From Saccharothrix sp. NRRL B-16314 (GTDB lineage Bacteria; Actinomycetota; Actinomycetes; Mycobacteriales; Pseudonocardiaceae), in the NCBI RefSeq assembly GCF_000716595.1, contig NZ_JNXC01000008.1:124001-188000 (forward strand): 64,000 nucleotides of DNA, read 5' to 3'. The notes under the pieces were generated by a model. It saw only the letters and a program-made list of their open reading frames with translations. It did no database searches and was not told the origin of the DNA. Within the stretch, counting starts at the first letter, position 1. The number at the start of each line of letters is the position of its first letter. Below are positions 23,205 through 30,550 of this stretch, piece by piece. The translations under genes were made by a program, and so were the position numbers.

Positions 23205-23834
23205 TTACGGGCGCCGTCGCGCGTGTACCACCGCGTCGACGCCGGACCCGGCCGCAGCCCTGGGGCGGTCCTCGGCGACGACGATCTCCCAGTCGCTCGG
23301 GTCGAGGGCCGCGACCGCGGTGTCGACGGAAACCTGCACCTGTCCGGCCGCGGCTGTCGCGTTGCCGGTGGTCGGGTCGATCGGGCGGTGACCGACGAGG
23401 AGCAGGGCGCCGCCGGGCGCGACCCCGGCCGCCAGTCGCCGCACCGTCTGCTCCACCGCGCCGGCCATGTGGACGTACAGGCAGGTGACGAGGTCGTAGC
23501 GGCCCGGAGGCGGGGTCCAGGTCGCGAGGTCGCCCTGCACCCAGTCGACGCGCTCGGCGACGTCCGTCCCGATGGTCTCGGCACTCGACCGGCCGTGGTC
23601 CAGCGCGGTCGTGGCGAAGTCGACCGCCGTGACCCGCCACCCGTGCGCGGCGAGCCAGAGCGTTTCGGCCCCGTGCCCGCACCCCGCGTCGAGCGCCAGG
23701 CCGGGCCGCAGGTCGCCGGCCACGGTGAGCAGGTGCGGATTCGGCGGGCGCGTCGCCACCACGTCGGCGTGGTCACGCAGGGCCTGCGCCCAGCGCCGCT
23801 CCCAGGAGTCCCGGTCGAACTCCTCCGTGGTCAT
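23205..23834 (-). CDS. Class I SAM-dependent methyltransferase
   Basis: The 209-residue enzyme starts MTTEEFDRDSWERRWAQAL and has SAM motif I LALDAGCGHGAETLWLA, motif II WRVTAVDFA, DWVQGDLATW and YDLVTCLYVHM. It resembles the thiopurine/tellurite-resistance-like methyltransferase group; substrate unknown. The ATG overlaps the stop of the upstream 52-residue ORF as ATGA, so it depends on translation of that ORF. Confidence 0.87.
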   Translation of the reverse strand: MTTEEFDRDSWERRWAQALRDHADVVATRPPNPHLLTVAGDLRPGLALDAGCGHGAETLWLAAHGWRVTAVDFATTALDHGRSSAETIGTDVAERVDWVQGDLATWTPPPGRYDLVTCLYVHMAGAVEQTVRRLAAGVAPGGALLLVGHRPIDPTTGNATAAAGQVQVSVDTAVAALDPSDWEIVVAEDRPRAAAGSGVDAVVHARRRP

Positions 23835-23989
23835 GACGCCGCCGCGACGACGGCGTCGAGCCCGTGAGCACGATCGCCCAGGACCCGCCGGCTCAGCTCG
23901 GCCTCGTGCTCGTGTGCGAACGGTCCGAGATCGACGCTGTCGACAGCGTCGATGCCGGGACCGGTCTCCGTGCTCGGTTCGGATGCCAT
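23831..23989 (-). CDS. 52-residue acidic protein coupled to methyltransferase
   Basis: The short ORF reads MASEPSTETGPGIDAVDSVD and then LGPFAHEHEAELSRRVLGDR, ending AVVAAAS. GGAGGTGG lies about 6 nt before the ATG and the stop overlaps the methyltransferase ATG, so it is probably translated. It may be a partner or simply a leader ensuring coupling. No family recognised. The frame stays open upstream to 24061. Confidence 0.55.
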   Translation of the reverse strand: MASEPSTETGPGIDAVDSVDLGPFAHEHEAELSRRVLGDRAHGLDAVVAAAS

Positions 23990-24085
23990 TCCGACCACCT
24001 CCGACCACAATGTCCCTCGACTCCGCTGTTCCAGCAAAGTTCGTTGCCGAAACAGCAACAAGCCGGGACGGGTGCAACGTCGAGG

Positions 24086-24832
24086 TCAGGCGGGAGTGTC
24101 GGGGACGATCGGGGCAACGCCCAGTGACCTGACCAGGTCGAGCATCTCGGCGTGGTGCAGTGCGGCGGGGTTGAGTGCGACGGGATGGATGTGACCCTCG
24201 ATCTCCAGGGCCACCAAGCCGTGCATCCGACCCCACACGCGCAGCGCGAGCGCCGCAGCGGCGGGCGGCACGTCGGGGAGGTCTTCCTGGATCTTCGCGA
24301 CGTAGTCCGGGTGCAGGTCCGACCAGGAACCGGCCTCGACCTCGCCGTTGCGCCCGCTGAGCCACACCTCGGCCACCAGCTGGGTCAGCTGGCGGCACAC
24401 CCGGCGGGCGGTTCGGTCCACCGGCCCGTCATCGGGTGGCCGGTAGCCGGGAACGGGGTGCCCGTAGAAGAGCCGGAAGCCCTCCGGGTGAGCCAGCGCC
24501 CAGTCCCGCAGGCCCTGGCCCCACGCCACCAGCCTGCCGCCGGGGTCGGTGTCGGGCACGGCGCGGGTGGCGGTCTGCAACGCCTCGGCCAGCGACGCCC
24601 CGATCCCGCCGATCAGGGCCGTGATCAAGTCGTCCCTGGTGGGGAAGTAGCTGTAGATGGCGCGCGCGGTCATCCCCATCTCACGGGCGATGCCGCGCAA
24701 CGAGATCGCCCCGGGTCCGGCCTCGGCCATCTGCCTCAGCGCGATCGCCGTGATCTCCCGGGTGGTCTCCGCCCGCAGCCGGTCCCGACGGCTCGGCGCC
24801 TCGACACCCGACGCGTTGTCGATCTTTCCCAC
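24086..24832 (-). CDS. TetR-family transcriptional regulator
   Basis: The 248-residue repressor has a TetR HTH at about residues 20-70 (EITAIALRQMAEAGPGAISL, RGIAREMGMTARAIYSYFPT, RDDLITAL) and a C-terminal ligand domain of the TetR_C_33/WHG type (GFRLFYGHPVPGYRPP; VWGRMHGLVALEIEGHI). The GTG at 24832 is chosen because the residues upstream are not family-like and would overlap the divergent promoter. It diverges from the DUF1330 gene (24904), its likely target. Confidence 0.88.
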   Translation of the reverse strand: MGKIDNASGVEAPSRRDRLRAETTREITAIALRQMAEAGPGAISLRGIAREMGMTARAIYSYFPTRDDLITALIGGIGASLAEALQTATRAVPDTDPGGRLVAWGQGLRDWALAHPEGFRLFYGHPVPGYRPPDDGPVDRTARRVCRQLTQLVAEVWLSGRNGEVEAGSWSDLHPDYVAKIQEDLPDVPPAAAALALRVWGRMHGLVALEIEGHIHPVALNPAALHHAEMLDLVRSLGVAPIVPDTPA

Positions 24833-24903
24833 CTTGACAGGGTACAGCGCTTCAGTAGTCTCAGGCGTGTCATTAGTACACACCGTGTCCAGAACGGGAT
24901 CGC

Positions 24904-25218
24904 ATGTCGGCATACGTCATCGTCAACGTCGAGGTGCTCGACGAGGAGGCGGGCTGGGCCTACGCGCCCGTGGCCCAGCAGTCGATCCTCGGCCACGGCG
25001 GCCGTTACCTGGTCGCAGGCCCCACGCCCGAACCCGTGGAAGGCACGTGGGACGCGCCGAAGATCCTGGTCATCGAGTTCCCCGACATGGATCGGATCCG
25101 GCAGTGGTACGACTCCCCCGAGTACCGCCGCGCCCGGGAGATGCGGGAGGGCAAGGTCCGGGTGCAGATGCTGTTCGTCGAGGGCTCCCCACCCGAGGGC
25201 TTCACCCTCCCTGCCTGA
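24904..25218 (+). CDS. DUF1330 domain-containing protein
   Basis: The 104-residue protein is a dimeric alpha/beta barrel type (DUF1330): MSAYVIVNVEVLDEEAGWAY, GHGGRYLVAGPTPEPVEGTW and IEFPDMDRIRQWYDSPEYR. The family has no firmly assigned reaction. It is divergent from the TetR regulator over 71 bp and followed by a hairpin at 25251, so it is monocistronic. Confidence 0.92.
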   Translation: MSAYVIVNVEVLDEEAGWAYAPVAQQSILGHGGRYLVAGPTPEPVEGTWDAPKILVIEFPDMDRIRQWYDSPEYRRAREMREGKVRVQMLFVEGSPPEGFTLPA

Positions 25219-25250
25219 ACTACCGGGCCGACCCGGGCCTGCGCAAAGCA

Positions 25251-25288
25251 ACGGCGGCTACCGGGCCGGATTGGCCGGTAGCCGCCGT
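25251..25288. terminator. Bidirectional hairpin between DUF1330 and pectate lyase genes
   Basis: Arms 25251-25267 and 25273-25288 pair over 16 bp with one bulged base and a 5-nt loop. It separates convergent genes ending at 25218 and 25355. Confidence 0.75.
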
Positions 25289-25354
25289 CCTTGAAGCACG
25301 CTGCTGTAGCGCTCAATGCTGCTGTGGCACGGAATCGCGGTTGGCGAAGCCCTG

Positions 25355-26905
25355 CTAGCAGGCGCCGTTCGACTCCGCCAGGCCCGTGTTCGCGCCTGCC
25401 GTGCGGCTCACGATGTTCGGCACGCAGGTGGTCTGGTCGAGCGTGAAGCTGTAGGGAACGCTGACCGTGGTGGTGGACTTGACGTCCGGGCCGGCGGGCC
25501 TGCTCTCACTGCCGGGGGCGGACCACGTCACGTTGTCGAAGATGTTGCCGCTGACGTGCCAGTAGCCGACCTGGTCGGTGTAGAAGGTGCCGAGGACGTC
25601 ACGGGAGTTCTTGAAGTAGTTGTTGTCCACCTTGGCCTTGGCGCCGGCACGGGAGTTGATGCCGGACTCGTTGAGGCTCACGTAGTGGTTGTTGTACATG
25701 TGGCCCACGCCGCCTCGCAGCAGAGGCGCGCGAGAGTCGATGTTCTCGTACAGGTTGTGGTGGTACGTGATGAACCCGTTCGAGAGGTCGCTCTCGCTGG
25801 ACCCGACCAGCCCGCCGCGACCGGAGTTGCGCAGCGTGCTGTAGGACAGGGTCACGTACTGGGTGTTGTCCTTCATGTCGAACAGGCCGTCGTAGCCTTC
25901 CGACTCACCGCCCGACGCCAGCAGCGTGGTGTGGTCGACCCAGACGTTGCGGACACCGCTCTCCATCCCGATGGCGTCACCGCCGTTGGACGTGGGAGAA
26001 CCGGACTTCTTGACGTTCCGGATGGTCACGTTGCGGATGATGATGTTGCGGGACTCGCGGATGTGGATGCCCAACTGGTCGAAGACGGCTCCGCTGCCGA
26101 CTCCGATGATCGTCACGTTGCTGATCCGCTTGAGTTCGATCACCCCGGCGGCCGTCTCGCAGCTGTTGCCCGAGACCTTGGCGGTGTTGCCGTGGTTGAT
26201 GGTTCCCTCGACCTGGATGGTGATCGGGGTGCTGGTGGTGGCCCGGGTGCACAAGGCCTGGTGGATCTGGGTTCCGGTGGTGGCCCGGACCGTCGCCCCG
26301 CCCTGACCGCCGGTCGTCCCGCCGTTCTGGGACGCGAAGCCGGTCGCCACGCCCGCGGGCGGGTTCGACGTCGAGGTGGTCGTGGTGGTCGTGGTGGAGG
26401 TCGTCGTCGACGTAGAAGTGGACGTGGACGTCGATGTGGACGTCGAGGTCGAGGTGGAGGTGTCGGTCGGCTGCCCGGTGCAGGCGACACCGTTGAGCTT
26501 GAAGGAGGTGGGCGCGGGGTTGGAGCCGGTCCACGTGCCGTTGAAGCCCGGCGTGACCGACGCGCCCGTGCCCAGCGAACCGTTCCAGGACGTGTTGCGC
26601 ACCGTCACCGCGCTGCCGGACTGGGAGAACTCACCGCCCCACAGCTGCGTCACCTGCTGACCGGCCCCGAACGACCACTCCAACGTCCAGCTCGACACCG
26701 CGTCACCCAGGTTGGTCACCGTGACGTTGGCACCGAACCCGCCGGCCCACTGACTGGCCACGCTGTAGTCGACCCGACACCCGACCGCCGCATTGGCATT
26801 GGTGCCGGCCGCCACCACCAAGCCCCCGGTCAATGCCGCCACCGAAACAGCCGCGGCAATACCGGCGGCCCGACTTCTCGTCCTTCTACCGATGCGCAGA
26901 CTCAT
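25355..26905 (-). CDS. Secreted CBM2-pectate lyase (PL1)
   Basis: The 516-residue secreted enzyme cleaves pectate by beta-elimination. A Sec signal peptide (about 1-39, ending NANA-A) precedes a CBM2 cellulose-binding module (about 40-142, tryptophans at QWAGGF, SSWTLEWSF and NGTWTGSN). A pure Thr/Ser linker (about 147-178) leads to a PL1 right-handed beta-helix. Motifs in the lyase are NVWVDHTTL and DSRAPLLRGG, whose arginine is the likely catalytic base. The linker DNA is a near-tandem repeat. GGAGGCGACGC precedes the ATG at 26905. A CebR-like operator at 26999 suggests induction during plant-cell-wall breakdown. Confidence 0.93.
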   Translation of the reverse strand: MSLRIGRRTRSRAAGIAAAVSVAALTGGLVVAAGTNANAAVGCRVDYSVASQWAGGFGANVTVTNLGDAVSSWTLEWSFGAGQQVTQLWGGEFSQSGSAVTVRNTSWNGSLGTGASVTPGFNGTWTGSNPAPTSFKLNGVACTGQPTDTSTSTSTSTSTSTSTSTSTTTSTTTTTTTSTSNPPAGVATGFASQNGGTTGGQGGATVRATTGTQIHQALCTRATTSTPITIQVEGTINHGNTAKVSGNSCETAAGVIELKRISNVTIIGVGSGAVFDQLGIHIRESRNIIIRNVTIRNVKKSGSPTSNGGDAIGMESGVRNVWVDHTTLLASGGESEGYDGLFDMKDNTQYVTLSYSTLRNSGRGGLVGSSESDLSNGFITYHHNLYENIDSRAPLLRGGVGHMYNNHYVSLNESGINSRAGAKAKVDNNYFKNSRDVLGTFYTDQVGYWHVSGNIFDNVTWSAPGSESRPAGPDVKSTTTVSVPYSFTLDQTTCVPNIVSRTAGANTGLAESNGAC

Positions 26906-26998
26906 GCGTCGCCTCCTTGCGAACAGCACTCCTGGACGTTGGTCCCCAACGACAACGACCACTGCCGCCGGGCGGAATCAGCGGCGGTCACCACATCC

Positions 26999-27012
26999 TG
27001 GGAACGCTCCCA
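26999..27012. promoter_or_regulatory. CebR-like (LacI-family) operator
   Basis: TGGGAACGCTCCCA differs at one base from the Streptomyces CebR box TGGGAGCGCTCCCA, the operator of the cello-oligosaccharide-responsive repressor. It lies 94 bp upstream of the pectate lyase start. The remaining 26906-27320 interval holds no gene I can support. Confidence 0.7.
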
Positions 27013-27212
27013 GGGAGCATTGCGCAACATTTCGGAACTGGCAAGAAAGTTCACGGTGATGAACCTCCGAAGCCGTGATGTGGCCTCGTACAACGACATC
27101 ACGCCCGCGATGCCGGCCGCCGGCAATGCAGTCGGACAACTCCTGCACAGACTTCTGAAGAATCAAATCTTCACCGAGTCGCCTTCTTTGCCGTAACGGG
27201 GCGACGACCGGC

Positions 27213-27227
27213 AGAGTCCAAGGTCCC
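27213..27227 (-). promoter_or_regulatory. DosR-type box before flavohemoglobin gene
   Basis: On the minus strand the sequence GGGACCTTGGACTCT matches 11 of 13 defined positions of GGGACTTTNGNCCCT. It ends 93 bp before the GTG start at 27321. Confidence 0.55.
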
Positions 27228-27320
27228 GACCGACGTGACCCCATGATCCCTGGCCGCCGAGACGGTCTTCGCCGAGTGTTGTGGTCGAGAAACCCCTCCC
27301 CCACAACGAGGAGCCGTCCC

Positions 27321-28508
27321 GTGCTGTGCCCTGCTTCCGCCGACGTGGTGCGCGCGACGCTGCCCGCCGTGCGCGACCACGCCGTCGAGATCACCGGCGT
27401 CTTCTACCCGGCGCTGTTCGCCGCCCACCCCGAGCTGCTCGACCTGTTCAACCAGGGCAACCAGGCCAACGGGCAGCAACGCGCCGCGTTGGCGTCCGCC
27501 GTCGCGACCTTCGCCGAGCACCTGCTCGACCCCGGTGCCGCGCCGTTCGCCCCGATCGCCGAGCGCATCGCGCACAAGCACGTGTCGCTGGGCATCCGCG
27601 CCGAGCAGTACCCGATCGTCGGCCGGCACCTCATGGCCGCCGTCGGCACCGTGCTCGGCGACGCCGTCACCCCCGAGGTGGCCGCCGCCTGGGACGAGGT
27701 CTACTGGCTGCTCGCGTGCGAGCTGATCGCCGCGGAGGCGCGACTGTACGAGCGCGGCGGCATCGAGCCCGTGACGCTCTGGCGGCGCTGGCGGGTGGCG
27801 AAGCGCCAGGACGAGGCCGTGGACGCGGTGTCGTTCACCCTCGTGCCCGACGACGGCGGCCCGGTGCCCGACTTCACGCCCGGCCAGTACGTCTCCGTCG
27901 CCGTCGACCTGCCCGGCGGACACCGCCAACCCCGCCAGTACTCGCTGTCACAGGGCCCGGCACGCGGCTCGTTGCGCATCACCGTCCGTCGCCTGCGCGG
28001 TCTCGACGGCTCCCCTGACGGCGCGGTGTCCAACCACCTGCACGACCACGTCCACGCCGACGACATCCTCCTGGTCGGCCCACCCGCCGGCGAGAACACC
28101 CTCGCCGCCGGCACCGGCCCGGTCCTGCTGGTCAGCGGCGGCATCGGCATCACGCCGACCGCGGCGATGCTCGACCACATCGCCCGCACCGACCCCACCC
28201 GGCGGGTCGTGGTCGCGCACGCCGAGCGCTGCGCCGACCGGCACGCCCTGCGCGCCGAGATCGACCACCTCGCCGCCGGCCTGACCGACGCCGACGTGCT
28301 CACCTGGTACGAAACCGGGGACGGCGGGCTGCCCGGCTTGATGGACGTCGACGCCGTCCCGCTGCCCGAGGACGTGACCGCGCACCTGTGCGGCCCGCTG
28401 CCGTTCATGCGCCACGTCCGGGACGGCCTGGTGCGCCGCGGTGTGCCCGCCGACCGTATCCACTACGAGGTGTTCGGGCCGGGCATGATCGACGGCCCGC
28501 TCGGCTGA
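27321..28508 (+). CDS. hmp: Flavohemoprotein (nitric oxide dioxygenase)
   Basis: The 395-residue protein has an N-terminal globin (about 1-135; proximal-His region IAHKHVSLGIRAEQYPIVGRHL), an FAD domain (PGQYVSVAVDLPGG; RQYSLSQGP) and an NAD-binding domain (LLVSGGIGITPTAAML; HLCGPLPFMRHV). Hmp converts NO and O2 to nitrate using NAD(P)H. The GTG at 27321 follows GAGGAG; the longer upstream frame is not globin-like. A DosR-type box lies upstream. It fits the nearby nitrate and nitrite reductases, which generate NO. Confidence 0.94.
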   Translation: MLCPASADVVRATLPAVRDHAVEITGVFYPALFAAHPELLDLFNQGNQANGQQRAALASAVATFAEHLLDPGAAPFAPIAERIAHKHVSLGIRAEQYPIVGRHLMAAVGTVLGDAVTPEVAAAWDEVYWLLACELIAAEARLYERGGIEPVTLWRRWRVAKRQDEAVDAVSFTLVPDDGGPVPDFTPGQYVSVAVDLPGGHRQPRQYSLSQGPARGSLRITVRRLRGLDGSPDGAVSNHLHDHVHADDILLVGPPAGENTLAAGTGPVLLVSGGIGITPTAAMLDHIARTDPTRRVVVAHAERCADRHALRAEIDHLAAGLTDADVLTWYETGDGGLPGLMDVDAVPLPEDVTAHLCGPLPFMRHVRDGLVRRGVPADRIHYEVFGPGMIDGPLG

Positions 28509-28518
28509 CTACCGCAGG

Positions 28519-30126
28519 TCAGGGCAGGACGTCCCGCTCCCGCAGGAGGGAGCGGGCGTGGTCGATGGCGTCGGGCGTGTGGTCGAACACCCGCAGGTCC
28601 AGTGTGTCCAGTGCACGCCGGTGTTCGTCGCGCACGCCGGAGACCAGGACGGTGATGCCACGGTGTTCCAGGCGCCGCACGGCATCGCGCAGCACCTGCA
28701 CACCGGTGGCGTCCACAGCGGACAGCCGTGACATCCGCAGGATCACCACCGAAACGTGAGCGATGTCGGTCAGTTCCAGCAGGAAGCGGTGCGCGGCGGC
28801 GAACAGCAGCGGGCCGTCCAGGCGGTAGGCGACGATGTGCTGGGCGAGCAGCGCCAGTTCCTCGGCGCGGTGGTCGCCCGGTTCCAGCGGCACCTCTTCC
28901 AGGCGTGCCGTCCGCGACACCGCGCGCAGGGCGAACACCCCGGCGAGCACGAGGCCGACGATGACGGCCGTGACGAGGTCCAGCGCGAGCGTCGCCACGG
29001 CCGTCAGCGCGAGCACCGCGGCGTCGGAAAGGCCGGCACGGGCCAGCGCCCGCACCGAACCGACCTCGACCATCCGGACGGCCGTGGCCAGCAGCACGCC
29101 CGCGAGGACCGCGAGCGGGACGCCCGCCACCCACGGTGCGGCGACCACGACGATCAGCAGGAGCACCGCGGCGTGGACGAGGGCGGCGAGCCGGGAGGTC
29201 GCGCCGGAGCGGACGTTGACCGCCGTGCGCGCGATGGCCGCCGTGGCGGGCACGCCGCCGAACAGCGGCGCGGCCAGGTTGGCCAGGCCCTGGCCGAACA
29301 GCTCGCGGTCCGGGTCGTGCCGTTGGTTCACGCTCATCCCGTCGGCGACCGCGGCCGACAGCAGGCTTTCCAGCGCGGCGAGCGCGGCCACCGCGACCGC
29401 CGACGGCAGCAGCGACCACAGCGCGTCGAAGTGCAGGAACCCCAACGACGGCGCGGGCAGCGCTCTCGGCAACGCCCCGATCGTGGCCACGGGCAGCGCC
29501 GCCCACTGCGCGACGACCGTCGCCACGACCACCGCCGGCAACGAGAACGGCACGCCGGGACGCCACCTCGCGCCGATCAGCATCACCAGGGCGACCCCTG
29601 AGGCCAGGGCGACGGCCTCCCAGCGCGGCGCGGCGGCGAAGTCCGCCACAGCCGCGACCGCGGCCCGCACCACGTGGTCCTCGCCGGGCGCGGGCACCCC
29701 CAGTGCCGCGGGCACCTGCTGCAACGCGATCACCGCCGCGATGCCGATCGTGAAACCCTCCACCACCGGCACGGGCACGTACCGCATGTAGCGGCCCGCG
29801 CGGGCCACCGCGAGCAGCACCAGCAGCAGTCCGGCCAGCAGTCCGACGGTGAGCACGCCGTCCACGCCGTAGCGCGCGACGATCGGCACCAGCACCACCG
29901 TCATCGCACCGGTGGGACCGGACACCTGGAGGCTGGAACCGCCGAACACCGCGGCCAGCGCGCCCGCGACGACGGCCGTGACGAGGCCGGACGCCGCACC
30001 GAGCCCGGAGGCGACGCCGAACCCGAGGGCGAGCGGCAGTGCCACGATCGCCACCGTCACCCCGGCCACGAGGTCGCGGCGCGTCGAGCCCGCCCAGTCC
30101 GCCTTGACCGGCAGGAACGCCGTCAC
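28519..30126 (-). CDS. SulP-family anion transporter with STAS domain
   Basis: The 535-residue membrane protein has about 11-12 helices with SulP signatures (ALPLALGFGVASGLGAASGL; GGSSLQVSGPTGAM). A C-terminal STAS domain follows at about 415-530 (VVILRMSRLSAVDATGVQVL). The substrate could be sulfate, bicarbonate or another anion. The GTG start overlaps the ArsR stop as GTGA, so both are one operon repressed through the palindrome at 30473. Family assignment is firm; ion is unknown. Confidence 0.92.
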   Translation of the reverse strand: MTAFLPVKADWAGSTRRDLVAGVTVAIVALPLALGFGVASGLGAASGLVTAVVAGALAAVFGGSSLQVSGPTGAMTVVLVPIVARYGVDGVLTVGLLAGLLLVLLAVARAGRYMRYVPVPVVEGFTIGIAAVIALQQVPAALGVPAPGEDHVVRAAVAAVADFAAAPRWEAVALASGVALVMLIGARWRPGVPFSLPAVVVATVVAQWAALPVATIGALPRALPAPSLGFLHFDALWSLLPSAVAVAALAALESLLSAAVADGMSVNQRHDPDRELFGQGLANLAAPLFGGVPATAAIARTAVNVRSGATSRLAALVHAAVLLLIVVVAAPWVAGVPLAVLAGVLLATAVRMVEVGSVRALARAGLSDAAVLALTAVATLALDLVTAVIVGLVLAGVFALRAVSRTARLEEVPLEPGDHRAEELALLAQHIVAYRLDGPLLFAAAHRFLLELTDIAHVSVVILRMSRLSAVDATGVQVLRDAVRRLEHRGITVLVSGVRDEHRRALDTLDLRVFDHTPDAIDHARSLLRERDVLP

Positions 30127-30458
30127 GGCCGCTCCTCCTCGCGCAACATCGCCAGCAGCTCGTTCTGCCCGGTCAGCAGGCCGGTGAGGACCTTGCGCGC
30201 CACGCGCAGCAGCTCCACCACGTCGTCGCTGGCCAGCGCGTAGACCACGGTCGTGCCGTCGCGGGTCGCCGTGACGATCCCCGAGCGGCGCAGCACCGCC
30301 AGCTGCGCCGAGAGGCTGGACGCCTCGATGCCGATGTCGGCCAGCAGGTCGCGCACCGGCTTGGGGCCGTCCTGGAGCAGTTCGAGCACCCTGATGCGCG
30401 CCGGGTGCCCGAGCATCCGGAAGAACTCGGCCTTGGCCTGGTGCAGCGGAAGGGGCAC
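30123..30458 (-). CDS. ArsR-family regulator of the SulP operon
   Basis: The 111-residue winged-helix protein contains FFRMLGHPARIRVLELLQDG, LLADIGIEASSLSAQLAVLR, RSGIVTATRDGTTVVYAL and a long C-terminal helix. It has no cysteine at the usual sensing positions, as in ArsR proteins linked to SulP transporters. The GTG at 30458 follows GGAGA. It probably binds the perfect palindrome centred 31 bp upstream and regulates itself and SulP. Confidence 0.9.
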   Translation of the reverse strand: MPLPLHQAKAEFFRMLGHPARIRVLELLQDGPKPVRDLLADIGIEASSLSAQLAVLRRSGIVTATRDGTTVVYALASDDVVELLRVARKVLTGLLTGQNELLAMLREEERP

Positions 30459-30472
30459 GACGTCTCCGGACA

Positions 30473-30506
30473 GTTGTAGAGTTGAAGAATTCTTCAACTC
30501 TACAAC
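30473..30506. promoter_or_regulatory. 34-bp perfect palindrome, operator of ArsR-SulP
   Basis: Arms of 17 nt pair perfectly with no spacer around GAATTC (30487-30492). It starts 15 bp upstream of the ArsR GTG and is AT-rich against the surrounding DNA. A palindromic operator of this family is the simplest reading; RNA from it would also form a long stem. Confidence 0.8.
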
Positions 30507-30550
30507 ACTCCAGCCGGTCGCAGCCGACGGCCGTGGCGACCGTGAGGTCG

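Noticed and set aside
26345..26465. Independent tandem repeat element in the pectate lyase gene
   Set aside because: The repeat is explained by the Thr/Ser linker coding sequence.
26902..27126. 74-codon minus-strand ORF whose stop overlaps the pectate lyase ATG
   Set aside because: Composition is not protein-like, no ribosome-binding site was found, and it runs across the CebR-like operator; probably chance.
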